NCBI RefSeq assembly: GCF_029201545.1
Contig: NZ_CP104007.1
Location: forward strand, 3,828,501 to 3,892,500
Reading direction: 5' to 3'
Origin: Devosia sp. FJ2-5-3
GTDB taxonomy: Bacteria; Pseudomonadota; Alphaproteobacteria; Rhizobiales; Devosiaceae
DNA: 64,000 bases
Positions 44,011 to 52,785 of the stretch are shown in pieces. A program made the translations under genes and the position numbers. Position 1 is the stretch's first letter, and the number at the start of each line of letters is the position of its first letter. Below the pieces are notes generated by a model, which worked only from the letters and a program-made list of their open reading frames with translations, was not told the DNA's origin and ran no database searches.

Positions 44011-45723
44011 ATGGACTTGACCAGCACTGCACAGGAGACATCGCGCCCGTGGATTGCGGCCTACCCGGAAGGGATTTCCTGGCAGGGCGAAATCGACGTG
44101 ACGCCGGTGCACGAGCAGGTGCTGGCCGCATGCGCGAAAAACCCCTCCGCCGTGGCGCTCGACTTTCTCGGCGGCACCACCAGTTTCGGTGAACTGGCCA
44201 AGGCCATCACCGCCTTTGCCGGTGCGCTGCAGTCCAGATATGGGGTGACCAAGGGCACCCGCGTCGCCATCATGCTGCCGAACACACCCTTCTACCCCAT
44301 CGCCTATTACGGGGTGCTGCGCGCGGGCGGCACGGTGGTCAACTGCAATCCGCTCTATACCGTTTCCGAGCTCAGCCACATCACCGCCAATGCTGGCGCC
44401 GACCTCATGGTGACCCTCGATCTCCAGCAGATCTTTGAAAAAGGCGAGGCCCTTCTCGATGCGGGCCACGTCAAATCGCTGGTCGTCTGCCATTTCCCCG
44501 ACGCGCTGCCACTGGCCAAGAAAGTCCTCTTCTCGCTGTTCAAGCGTAGGGATCTGGCCAAGCCGCGACAGTCCCGCCACGCCGGCAATATCTCCTCTTT
44601 CGCCGAGTTGATCGAAGCGCGCCAGACGCCGAGCGCGGTGGTCATCGACACCCGCAACGACATTGCGGTCCAGCAATATACCGGCGGCACGACGGGCATT
44701 CCCAAGGGCGCGCTTTTGACCCACGCCAATATCGCGGCCAATATGAGCCAGATCGACGCCTGGGGTTGCGGGCTGTTCTACCCGCCCTCCAAGGTCGTGG
44801 CGGTGCTGCCCTTCTTCCACATCTTTGCCATGACCGTCTGCATGAACGTGCCGCTCTGCAACGGCACCCAGGTGGTGATGCTGCCACGCTTCGAGCTCAA
44901 GGCGCTGCTCGCCCTGTTGACGCGCACCCGCGCCAATGTGCTCCCCGCCGTGCCGACCCTGCTCAACGCCATCGCCCGCTCGGGCGCCACTGCCGAGCAA
45001 TTGTCCAGCCTCGAAGTGGCGATTTCCGGCGGCGCCGCGCTGCCGGACGAGGTGCGCAACGCTTTTGCTAAGAAATCCAAGGCGCTGCTGGCGGAGGGCT
45101 ATGGCCTCACCGAAGCCTCGCCGGTCGTCTGCTGCGCCGCGCTGCGCGTGCCCTCAAAGCCCATGTCCATCGGCCTGCCGCTGCCCGGCACCGATATCCG
45201 CTTCATCGAGGTCGATAGCGGCCAGCCTGTCGGCATCGGCGAGAACGGTGAATTGCAGGTCAAGGGGCCGCAGGTGATGAAGGGCTATCACGACAATCGG
45301 GAGGCCAGCGAAGAGGCTTTCATGGATGGATGGCTGCGCACGGGCGATGTCGGCCACATGGATGAGGACGGCTATGTCTTCCTCGTCGACCGCATCAAGG
45401 ACCTCATCATCTGCTCGGGCTTCAACGTCTATCCGCGGGTCATCGAGGAAGCGCTGATGACCCATGAGGCGGTCGAGGAGACCAATGTCATCGGCGTCGA
45501 TGACGAGTATCGCGGCGAAGCCCCGGTGGCCTATGTGAAGCTGCGCGAGGGCAAGTCGGTCTCGGAGGCCGATCTCAAGCACTTCCTTGCCGACAAGCTC
45601 AACAAGATTGAAATGCCCAGGCAAATCATCTTCAAGGACGCCTTGCCCAAGACCCTGATCGGAAAGCTGTCCAAGAAGGAGTTGCGGGAGGAATACGCCC
45701 AACAAAAGGCCGGAATGAAGTGA
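44011..45723 (+). CDS. fadD: Long-chain fatty acid-CoA ligase
   Basis: 570 residues from ATG 44011, preceded by GGAGGAGG; the frame starts at 43984. AMP-binding family motifs: the P-loop YTGGTTGIPKGALLTH near residue 225, EGYGLTEASPV, GWLRTGDVG and the FadD motif DRIKDLIICSGFNVYPR. The C-terminal lysine in KTLIGKLSKKELR is the adenylation residue. Activates fatty acids to acyl-CoA for the divergent fadE-J-I set. Its stop overlaps the MerR start (GTGA). Confidence 0.95.
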   Translation: MDLTSTAQETSRPWIAAYPEGISWQGEIDVTPVHEQVLAACAKNPSAVALDFLGGTTSFGELAKAITAFAGALQSRYGVTKGTRVAIMLPNTPFYPIAYYGVLRAGGTVVNCNPLYTVSELSHITANAGADLMVTLDLQQIFEKGEALLDAGHVKSLVVCHFPDALPLAKKVLFSLFKRRDLAKPRQSRHAGNISSFAELIEARQTPSAVVIDTRNDIAVQQYTGGTTGIPKGALLTHANIAANMSQIDAWGCGLFYPPSKVVAVLPFFHIFAMTVCMNVPLCNGTQVVMLPRFELKALLALLTRTRANVLPAVPTLLNAIARSGATAEQLSSLEVAISGGAALPDEVRNAFAKKSKALLAEGYGLTEASPVVCCAALRVPSKPMSIGLPLPGTDIRFIEVDSGQPVGIGENGELQVKGPQVMKGYHDNREASEEAFMDGWLRTGDVGHMDEDGYVFLVDRIKDLIICSGFNVYPRVIEEALMTHEAVEETNVIGVDDEYRGEAPVAYVKLREGKSVSEADLKHFLADKLNKIEMPRQIIFKDALPKTLIGKLSKKELREEYAQQKAGMK

Positions 45724-46106
45724 ACCGCATCGACCCCGATAGCCCAGACCTCTATTCGATTGCCGACCTCGCCCGCGAGTTCGGCATTTCGACAAGGGCT
45801 ATCCGCTTCTACGAATCCAAGGGCCTGCTCTCGCCCGAGCGGCTCGGCGCCACGCGCATATTTCGCCGCCGCGACCGGGCCCGGCTGATCCTCATCCTGC
45901 GCGGCAAGCGCCTCGGGTTTTCTTTACGAGAGATTTCCGACTATCTCGGACTTTACGACGCCGACCGCAACCAGCAGGTCACCATGCTGGCCGAAAAGGT
46001 CGATGAACGGCTCGAAATCCTCGAACAACAGCTCTCGGACCTGCAAACCACGATTGCCGAGCTCAAGGAAATCCGCAAACTGGCGATCCAACGAGTCGCT
46101 AGTTAA
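45720..46106 (+). CDS. MerR-family regulator of fatty acid catabolism (inferred)
   Basis: 128 residues from a GTG at 45720 overlapping the fadD stop. N-terminal winged HTH (YSIADLAREFGISTRAIRFY) with the MerR second helix (ESKGLLSPERLGATRIF) and a C-terminal dimerisation coiled coil (LEILEQQLSDLQTTIAELKE). No metal-binding cysteines, so the effector is likely organic, plausibly an acyl-CoA. Two matching MerR-type operators lie at the fadE and fadD promoters, and its own transcription comes from the latter. Relation to LiuR-type regulators is an inference. Confidence 0.88.
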   Translation: MNRIDPDSPDLYSIADLAREFGISTRAIRFYESKGLLSPERLGATRIFRRRDRARLILILRGKRLGFSLREISDYLGLYDADRNQQVTMLAEKVDERLEILEQQLSDLQTTIAELKEIRKLAIQRVAS

Positions 46107-46118
46107 GAGTAGTGGTCC

Positions 46119-46652
46119 ATGCCCGAGCTGTTCGCCGCGCTGACCGACGGGTCTGCCCACCCCAATAAATGGCCTGCCGCGCTTCTGGTCTGCAGCCAGA
46201 CCGAGGCCCGCCGCAATGGGGCCGACTGGGCGCCGACCCACATCATCTCCATTTATGGTCCCACGAGCCGCTATCTCGGCCTGCCCGATTTCGACCAGAG
46301 CCGGCAGCTGCATGCGCGCTTCGAGGATACGCTCGATCCCGCCGATCCCGGTGCGCCGAGCATTGCCGACATTGACGCGATCATGGATTTCGTCGACGGC
46401 CTGCCCAAAGATGCGCGGCTGATGATCCATTGCCTCCAGGGCAGCACGCGCGGCGCCGCGGTGGCGCTGGGGATCCTTGCCCGCTATGTCTCCCCCGACA
46501 AGGCCGGCCAGACCATTTTCCGCGCCTGCGCCAATGCCGCGCCCAATCCTCTGCTCGTCGCCCTCTGGGACCGCGCCCTCGGCCTCGACGGCAAGCTCAT
46601 CAAAGCCGGCCGCAAATTCCCCACCGCGGGGTTGCGGCGGGCCGTGGCTTAG
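46119..46652 (+). CDS. Protein tyrosine phosphatase-like protein
   Basis: 177 residues. The phosphatase P-loop HC-x5-R is complete: C105 and R111 in MIHCLQGSTRGAA. A candidate general acid lies in LPDFDQSRQL. The sequence style is of bacterial dual-specificity-like phosphatases annotated as unknown. It follows the MerR gene by 12 bases and may share the fadD transcript, but no link to fatty acids is evident. Confidence 0.8.
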   Translation: MPELFAALTDGSAHPNKWPAALLVCSQTEARRNGADWAPTHIISIYGPTSRYLGLPDFDQSRQLHARFEDTLDPADPGAPSIADIDAIMDFVDGLPKDARLMIHCLQGSTRGAAVALGILARYVSPDKAGQTIFRACANAAPNPLLVALWDRALGLDGKLIKAGRKFPTAGLRRAVA

Positions 46653-46663
46653 TCGCCACCGCG

Positions 46664-46743
46664 GTGTCATCCCCGCGCAAGCGGGGACCTCTGTTCACCT
46701 GGCAGCTCAATAAACGGAGGTTCCCGCTTTCGCGGGAATGACA
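46664..46743. repeat. Dispersed palindromic repeat, family B, copy 3
   Basis: GTGTCATCCCCGCGCAAGCG at the left and CCCGCTTTCGCGGGAATGAC at the right, about 30 bases apart. It lies between the converging phosphatase and UVR-motif genes and could terminate both. Confidence 0.8.
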
Positions 46744-46768
46744 AGGGGATGGACCATCGTTCTGCCCT

Positions 46769-47044
46769 TCACCCCTTCGGTTTCCGCCCCGTCAGAAAAT
46801 CCGGCTTTTTCGGCTTAACCCAGCCCTTGGGCGGCTGGCGGACGGGGATTTGGGTGCCCAGCCCCATGGCCCCCGGTGGCGGCTGGCCGACAAGCGGCTC
46901 CCCGTCCTCGCCCTGCCCTTCGCCCTTCACGCGCAAAATCTCGTTGCGCAGGGCCGCAGCCTTTTCGAAATCCATCGCCTCGGCGGCGTCTGCCATCTGC
47001 TTTTCGAGCGCCACCAGCCGCTCGTGATTGGTCCTGGCTGACAT
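46769..47044 (-). CDS. UVR-motif (UvrB/UvrC-like) small protein
   Basis: 91 residues. Residues about 10-42 form a UVR helix-loop-helix (LVALEKQMADAAEAMDFEKA, then AALRNEILRVKGE), the UvrB-UvrC contact motif. The rest is Gly/Pro-rich and basic (RQPPKGWVKPKKPDF). GGGGAGA precedes the ATG. It lies 11 bases after the DNA ligase gene and is probably co-transcribed. A repair-protein interaction is plausible, not shown. Confidence 0.8.
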   Translation of the reverse strand: MSARTNHERLVALEKQMADAAEAMDFEKAAALRNEILRVKGEGQGEDGEPLVGQPPPGAMGLGTQIPVRQPPKGWVKPKKPDFLTGRKPKG

Positions 47045-47055
47045 TTCTGTCTCCC

Positions 47056-48627
47056 CTAAGTCGCCGCGATGAAGACGGCCATATCGTCCAGCGTCGCCGC
47101 CTCCTGCGCCGGCTTGTCCCAGCGGATGCGGTTGATGCGCGGAAAGCGCAGCGCGACGCCGGATTTATGCCGCGGGCTTTCCTGCGCACTATCGAAAGCC
47201 ACCTCGAACACCAGCTCTTTTTTCACCTCGCGCACCGGCCCGAAGGCGGCGGTGGTATTGGCGCGGATCCAGCGGTCGAGCTGTTTCAACTCCTCATCGG
47301 TGAAGCCGAAATAGGCCTTGCCGATCGGCACGATCTCATTGCCCTTCCAGACGCCAAATGTGTAGTCCGAATAATAGGAGCTGCGCTTGCCATGCCCGCG
47401 CTGGGCATACATCAGCACGGCATCGACCACATTGGGGTCGCGCTTCCATTTATACCAATTGCCCTTGGGCCGCCCCGGCACATAGGGGGCGCTTCTGAGC
47501 TTGATCATCACCCCTTCATGGCCGTGCTCGTCAGCGCCCTGCCGTCGCATCTCTCCAAGATGGTCCCAATCGCGGAACGGCAGCACTTCGGAGAGATCCA
47601 GCCGCGTTTGCGTATTGTTTTGGAACCACGCCTCCAGCCGCTGCCGCCGCTCGCTCCATGGCAGGGGGCGCACATCCTCCTCGCCATCGAAGAGCATGTC
47701 ATAAACCCGCACAAAGGCCGGCAGCTCCTGCATCTGCTTGCCCGACGCCACCTTGCGGTTCAGCCGCTGCTGCAGATCATTGAAGCTTTTCGCATCAAAA
47801 TCATGCCCTACAAGCAGCTCGCCATCGAGCACGGCACTGCCACTGACATTCTCAACAATATCGGGGAACGAGCCGCCGATATCATCGCCGGTGCGCGAAA
47901 ACAGCGAGGCGCCGCCCGACCCCATCACCAGCTGCACGCGGATGCCGTCCCATTTCCACTCCACCGCGAAATCTTTCGGGTCGAGCTTTTCGAAATCCCT
48001 GTCCTCGATCGGATTGGAGAGCATGAGCGGGTGAAACCGCGCCGCATGGTCGATCTCGGGCCGCTCACCCCGGCCCTCCAGCCAGGCGAAGAGATCGGTA
48101 TAGGGCACCTGCAAACCGTGCCAGACTTCCTCGATGGCCTGCAGCTCAATCCCGCTCATATCGGCTAGCGCGGTCTTCGCCAGCCTTGCCGATACGCCAA
48201 TGCGCAGCGCCCCGGTCGCCAGTTTCACGAGGGCCCACCGCTCATGGATCGCCGCCCTTGTCAGAAGATCTGCGATCAGCCGTGGCAAGTCCGATTTGGC
48301 CGTCTGGTTGAGCTGATCGACGAGCTCGGCCAGTCCCGGCAGATCGGCGGGACCGTGATGGGGCCAGATCAGCGCGATGGTTTCCCCGAGATCGCCGACA
48401 TAATCGTAGGAGAGCGCAAAGAGCGTTTCGTCCACTTCCGCCAGCACGATCTCCTTGAGCAGCGCCGGCTTGACGTTGCGAATGTCCATCTCCCCGGTCA
48501 GCACGGCGAGGGCAATCCCGCGATCCGGGTCCGGCACTTCGGCAAAATAGCGTTTAAGCGCCTCGAGCTTTCGCGTGCGCGAGGGCGTCAGCGCCAGCAC
48601 TTCGAGAAGTTCGGCAAAGCGTTTCAT
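47056..48627 (-). CDS. ATP-dependent DNA ligase
   Basis: 523 residues. N-terminal helical DNA-binding domain (about 1-180), adenylation domain with the active lysine in FAVEWKWDGIRVQLV (motif I KxDG variant KWDG), VLDGELLV (motif III), GHEGVMIKL (motif IV) and WYKWKRDPN (motif V). The OB domain follows (GFTDEELKQL and EVAFDSAQESPRH). This is the bacterial ligase type that travels with a metallo-beta-lactamase exonuclease. Its start overlaps the exonuclease stop (ATGA). Probably a repair enzyme alongside the housekeeping NAD ligase. Confidence 0.94.
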   Translation of the reverse strand: MKRFAELLEVLALTPSRTRKLEALKRYFAEVPDPDRGIALAVLTGEMDIRNVKPALLKEIVLAEVDETLFALSYDYVGDLGETIALIWPHHGPADLPGLAELVDQLNQTAKSDLPRLIADLLTRAAIHERWALVKLATGALRIGVSARLAKTALADMSGIELQAIEEVWHGLQVPYTDLFAWLEGRGERPEIDHAARFHPLMLSNPIEDRDFEKLDPKDFAVEWKWDGIRVQLVMGSGGASLFSRTGDDIGGSFPDIVENVSGSAVLDGELLVGHDFDAKSFNDLQQRLNRKVASGKQMQELPAFVRVYDMLFDGEEDVRPLPWSERRQRLEAWFQNNTQTRLDLSEVLPFRDWDHLGEMRRQGADEHGHEGVMIKLRSAPYVPGRPKGNWYKWKRDPNVVDAVLMYAQRGHGKRSSYYSDYTFGVWKGNEIVPIGKAYFGFTDEELKQLDRWIRANTTAAFGPVREVKKELVFEVAFDSAQESPRHKSGVALRFPRINRIRWDKPAQEAATLDDMAVFIAAT

Positions 48628-49622
48628 TCGCCGCCCTCCCCGCCATCATCATCGAGCCCGGGCAGCGCCAGGGGTTCAGCCTCCAGCCCCTGCTTTTTGC
48701 ACCAATAGACCAGCGCATCCTCCCGGCCATGGGTCACCCAAACGGTTTCCGCGCCGCTTTCGAGGATAGACTCGTTGAGTTCGCCCCAGTCGCAATGGTC
48801 CGAAATCACCAGCGGCAATTCCACCAGCGCCTGGCGCGCCCGTTGCTTGACGCTCATCCAGCCCGAGGCCTGGCAGACGACCGGATCGGGAAAGCGCCGG
48901 CTCCAGCGGTCGCGAATGGCCGAGGGCGGCGCAATGACGATCTGTCCGGCCATCGCTGCCTTGGGCATGCCGGTCGCCGGAATAAGCTCGCCGAGGTCGA
49001 CGCCCAGCTCCTGGTAGAGCTCGCAGAGCCGGATCATGGCGCCATGCAGATAGATTGGTTGGTCCCAGCCGGCATCGCGCAGCAGCGCAATCACACGCTG
49101 CGCCTTGCCCAATGCATAACAACCGACGAGATGGGCCCGCTCGGGCTGGGCGGCGACCGATTTCAAAAGCCGCGCGATCTCGTCCTTTGGATCGGGGTGC
49201 TGGAACACCGGCAGCCCGAATGTGGCCTCGGTAATGAGCAGATCGCAGGGCACAGTCTCATAAGGCTGGGCCGTACGGTCGGGGCGGCGCTTATAGTCGC
49301 CCGTGACCACCACACGCTGCCCCTCGGCCTCAATCAGCACCTGCGCCGACCCCAAAATATGTCCGGCCGGAAAAAAGGTGATCGTCGTGCCGTCCATCGC
49401 AAGCGGCGTGTTGAACTCCAGCGCCTGGAACTGGCCGGCGCAATCCTCGCCATAGCGCACCTTCATGATCGCCACCGTGTCCGGCGTCGCCAGCACCGCG
49501 CCATGGCCGGAGCGGGCGTGGTCGGCATGGCCGTGGGTAATGATCGCGCGCGGTTTGGGCACGGATGGGTCGACCCAGGCATCGATGGAGGGGATATAGA
49601 GATCGCGATTGAGAACGGCCAT
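48624..49622 (-). CDS. Ligase-associated DNA exonuclease (metallo-beta-lactamase fold)
   Basis: 332 residues from ATG 49622 (AGGTGATT upstream); the frame reaches 49763. Metal site [14 protein letters not shown] near residue 30, then [14 protein letters not shown] and a beta-CASP-like half with [17 protein letters not shown] and [10 protein letters not shown]. The family processes DNA ends next to ATP-dependent ligases. The other usual members, an Lhr-like helicase and the PdeM phosphatase, are not in this window. Co-translated with the ligase. Confidence 0.92.
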   Translation of the reverse strand: MAVLNRDLYIPSIDAWVDPSVPKPRAIITHGHADHARSGHGAVLATPDTVAIMKVRYGEDCAGQFQALEFNTPLAMDGTTITFFPAGHILGSAQVLIEAEGQRVVVTGDYKRRPDRTAQPYETVPCDLLITEATFGLPVFQHPDPKDEIARLLKSVAAQPERAHLVGCYALGKAQRVIALLRDAGWDQPIYLHGAMIRLCELYQELGVDLGELIPATGMPKAAMAGQIVIAPPSAIRDRWSRRFPDPVVCQASGWMSVKQRARQALVELPLVISDHCDWGELNESILESGAETVWVTHGREDALVYWCKKQGLEAEPLALPGLDDDGGEGGE

Positions 49623-49701
49623 AATCACCTCGCCCTGCCATTCAGCAACGGTTTTGCCGGCTTTAGAGTTGCCCCAACAGCATGACAGGAAGGAATGCCT
49701 C

Positions 49702-50535
49702 ATGACGATCCCCACCACCACATTGCCCGATGGCACGCCCATGCCGGTCTTTGGCCTTGGCACCTGGATGATGGGCGAGCGCGGTGACAGACTCCGTCAG
49801 GAGGTCGACACCATCTGCGCCGGGCTTGATCAGGGCATTACCCTTATCGATACGGCCGAGATGTATGGCGATGGTGGCTCCGAGCGCATGGTGGGCGAAG
49901 CCATTGCCGGAAAGCGCGAGGGGCTGTTCCTTGTCTCAAAGGTCCTGCCGCACAATGCCAGCCGCGAGGGCACGATCCGCGCCTGCGAGAGAAGCCTGAA
50001 ACACCTGGGCACCGACCGGCTCGATCTTTATCTCCTCCACTGGCGCGGGCGTTATCCACTCGCCGAGACGGTGGGAGCCTTCGAAACGCTCAAAGCCCAG
50101 GGCAAGATCGCGCGCTGGGGCGTCTCCAATTTCGACATCGAGGACATGGACGAATTGGCCGGCGTTTCCGACCAGTGCCAGGCCAATCAGGTGCTCTATA
50201 ATTGCAGCCGTCGCGGGATCGAATTCGACCTCCTGCCGGATGCGCAGGACAAGGGCGTAGCGATCATGGCCTATTCCCCCATCGAACAGGGGCGTCTTGC
50301 CGGCCATAAGGCGATGGACGCCATCGCTCACCGCCACAATGCAAGCACGGCCCAGATCGCGCTTGCCTTCGTGCTCCGCCACAAGGGTGTCATCGCCATC
50401 CCCAAGACCTCCCGACCGGATCGGGTCGCCGAAAATCTTGCGGCGCTAGAGATCGAGCTCACCTCCGAAGATATGGCCGACATCGACCGTGCCTTTCCGC
50501 CGCCGCGCCGCAAGATCCCGCTTGAAATGATCTGA
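49702..50535 (+). CDS. Aldo/keto reductase
   Basis: 277 residues from ATG 49702 (AGGAAGGA upstream). TIM-barrel AKR with the catalytic tetrad D-Y-K-H visible in [15 protein letters not shown] (D, Y), FLVSKVLP (K) and [10 protein letters not shown] (H). NADPH-phosphate contact near [14 protein letters not shown]. Reduces aldehydes or keto-sugars with NADPH; substrate not predictable. Followed by an esterase and a second, unrelated-subfamily aldo/keto reductase. Confidence 0.92.
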   Translation: MTIPTTTLPDGTPMPVFGLGTWMMGERGDRLRQEVDTICAGLDQGITLIDTAEMYGDGGSERMVGEAIAGKREGLFLVSKVLPHNASREGTIRACERSLKHLGTDRLDLYLLHWRGRYPLAETVGAFETLKAQGKIARWGVSNFDIEDMDELAGVSDQCQANQVLYNCSRRGIEFDLLPDAQDKGVAIMAYSPIEQGRLAGHKAMDAIAHRHNASTAQIALAFVLRHKGVIAIPKTSRPDRVAENLAALEIELTSEDMADIDRAFPPPRRKIPLEMI

Positions 50536-50611
50536 GCCGCCGTCCCCCCGCCCTTGCCTTGCCGGGCAGTCTCGGCCACACCAGACAAAACAGAAAAAAC
50601 GGGAGCCGTTC

Positions 50612-51625
50612 ATGCGCCGCACCAGCCATCCAGCCGGAACAGTCCACCGCATCATGGTCGACAGCGCGGTCCTCAAGTCCAATCGCCTCGGGGACCCGAC
50701 AAACCGCATTGTCGATGTCTATGTCCCCCATGGCCATGATGGCTCCGGCCTGCCGCTGCTGGTCGATCTTGTCGGCTATACGGCCGGCGGCCCGGCCCAT
50801 ACGGCGTGGAAGAATTTTGGCGAGAATGTTCCCGAGCGCCTCGACCGGCTCATCGGCGACGGCAAGATGGCGCCGGTCGTCGTCGCCTTCCCCGATTGCT
50901 TCACCCGGCTCGGCGGCAATCAATATGTCGACAGCCCGGTCATGGGGAATTGGGAGAGTTTTCTCATTTCTGAAATGCTGCCCGCCGTCGAAACCCAGAT
51001 CAAATGCGGCGGCACCGGCAAGCGCGGCGTCTTCGGCAAATCCTCGGGCGGGTTTGGCGCGCTTGTGCACGCCATGCGCCATCCGGACGTGTGGTCGGCT
51101 GCCGCCAGCCATTCGGGCGATGCGGGGTTTGATCTGCTCTATCTTGGTGACTTCCCCGACGTGCTGCGGGCCCTCGCCAAGAACGAGAGTTCCATCGAAG
51201 CCTGGATGAACGCCTTCGAGGCCAAGCCAAAACTCGACGGCAAGGATACGATGACGCTGATGTTCCTCGCCCAGGCGGCGAGCTTTGATCCCGACCCAGA
51301 CCCGGCGAGCTATCTCGGGCTGCGCCTGCCGGTCACCACTGACACCTGCGAGATCATCCCCGAGCGCTGGGAAAACTGGCTCAAATGGGATCCGGCGCTG
51401 ATGGTCGAAAAACACTTCGACGCCATCGGCAAGCTCAAAGCCTTCTATCTCGAATGCGGCACCGAGGATCAGTACGACATCCTTTATGGCACCCGCCGGA
51501 TCCACCGCACGCTGGAAGCCAAGGGCATCGCCCACCGCTATGAAGAATTCCCCGACAACCATTCGGGGGTAGACTACCGTATGGATCTCAGCCTGCCCTA
51601 TCTTGCAGACGCGCTGAGCCGCTGA
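50612..51625 (+). CDS. Esterase family protein (esterase D / PF00756 type)
   Basis: 337 residues. Alpha/beta hydrolase with nucleophile elbow GKSSGGFGAL near residue 140, acid in ECGTEDQYD and histidine in PDNHSGVDYRM. VYVPHGHDGSGLPLLVDLVG is the family's opening strand. No signal peptide, so cytoplasmic. GGAG eight bases before the ATG. Lies between two aldo/keto reductases on the same strand, spacings 76 and 29 bases; a small catabolic operon is possible. Confidence 0.87.
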   Translation: MRRTSHPAGTVHRIMVDSAVLKSNRLGDPTNRIVDVYVPHGHDGSGLPLLVDLVGYTAGGPAHTAWKNFGENVPERLDRLIGDGKMAPVVVAFPDCFTRLGGNQYVDSPVMGNWESFLISEMLPAVETQIKCGGTGKRGVFGKSSGGFGALVHAMRHPDVWSAAASHSGDAGFDLLYLGDFPDVLRALAKNESSIEAWMNAFEAKPKLDGKDTMTLMFLAQAASFDPDPDPASYLGLRLPVTTDTCEIIPERWENWLKWDPALMVEKHFDAIGKLKAFYLECGTEDQYDILYGTRRIHRTLEAKGIAHRYEEFPDNHSGVDYRMDLSLPYLADALSR

Positions 51626-51654
51626 GTTCGAACTGAATAGACCGGAGGAAGACT

Positions 51655-52629
51655 ATGAAGACGCGGCGTTTGGGCAAGACCGGCTATGAAGTCAGCGAAA
51701 TCGGCCTTGGCTGCTGGCAATTGGGCGGCGATTTCGGCCCGGTGGGCGATGAAGAGGCAGCTGCCATTCTCGAGGCGGCCAATGAAGCCGGCATTACGTT
51801 CTGGGACACGGCCGACGTCTATGGCGGCGGCCTCAGCGAAAGCCGCATCGGCGCGCACGCCAAGGGACCGAATGTAAAGGTCGCGACCAAGCTGGGGCGC
51901 TCCGGCACGCTCTTTCCCAATAAATATACGCGCGAGGGGGTTCGCGAGAGCCTTCTTGGCTCGGCGCGCCGCCTGGGGGTGGAAACGCTCGACCTTGCCC
52001 AGCTCCATTGCGTGCCCACCGAAGTGCTGCGCGACGGCGCGATCTTTGGCTGGATGGATGAGCTTAAGGCCGAGGGCCTCGTGCGCCATTGGGGCGCCAG
52101 CGTCGAAACCATCGAGGAGGGCATGATCTGCCTCGATCAGCCGGGCTGCGCCACGCTCCAGATCATCTTCAACATTTTTCGGCAGGACGCCGCGTCAAAA
52201 CTCCTGCCCAAGGCAGCCGAGCGGGATGTCGGCATTATCGTCCGCCTGCCGCTGGCTTCGGGCCTGCTCAGCGGCAAATATGACAAGACCACCAATTTCG
52301 ATCCGTCCGACCACCGGAGCTTTAATCGCGACGGGCAGGCCTTCTCGGTCGGCGAGACATTTTCGGGCATAAAGTTCGAACGCGGCATCGAGCTGGTCGG
52401 CGAATTGCGCGGCCTTGCCCCCGAGGGTGTGCCGCTCAGCCAGTTTGCCCTCAGGTGGATTCTCGATCACCCGCAGGTCTCGACCGTCATCGCCGGCGTA
52501 TCCAAGCCCGAGCAGATTGCCGACAATGTCGCGGCCACCGAACGCAAGAACCTTTTCCCCGCTCTGATGAAGCAATTGGGCGAATGGTACGAGGAAAACG
52601 TCAAGCCCGAGATCCGCGGCGGGGTGTGA
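51655..52629 (+). CDS. Aldo/keto reductase, second type
   Basis: 324 residues behind GGAGGA. Opening MKTRRLGKTGYEVSEIGLGC is typical of AKR11/12-like enzymes. Tetrad residues: D and Y in FWDTADVYGGGLSE, K in VKVATKLGR, H in LAQLHCVP. C-terminal NADPH site STVIAGVSKPEQIADNV. Substrate unknown. Confidence 0.93.
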   Translation: MKTRRLGKTGYEVSEIGLGCWQLGGDFGPVGDEEAAAILEAANEAGITFWDTADVYGGGLSESRIGAHAKGPNVKVATKLGRSGTLFPNKYTREGVRESLLGSARRLGVETLDLAQLHCVPTEVLRDGAIFGWMDELKAEGLVRHWGASVETIEEGMICLDQPGCATLQIIFNIFRQDAASKLLPKAAERDVGIIVRLPLASGLLSGKYDKTTNFDPSDHRSFNRDGQAFSVGETFSGIKFERGIELVGELRGLAPEGVPLSQFALRWILDHPQVSTVIAGVSKPEQIADNVAATERKNLFPALMKQLGEWYEENVKPEIRGGV

Positions 52630-52785
52630 CACCCAATTCTCACCAGCGCTGCGCTCGATGCTAACAGTCTGCTAACCAACTCGCCGCCCATGCGATGACG
52701 CCAGCTTGAGCGTGGACCACTGGAAGTGTCCGATAGCAGCGCCTACCTACTCCCAGACAACGACAACAAGACGAGCAGAATTTTC

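Noticed and set aside
52726..52785. A longer N-terminus for the M16C protease from GTG 52726
   Set aside because: The purine run TGGAA abuts the GTG with no spacing, and the family N-terminus begins at ATG 52786.
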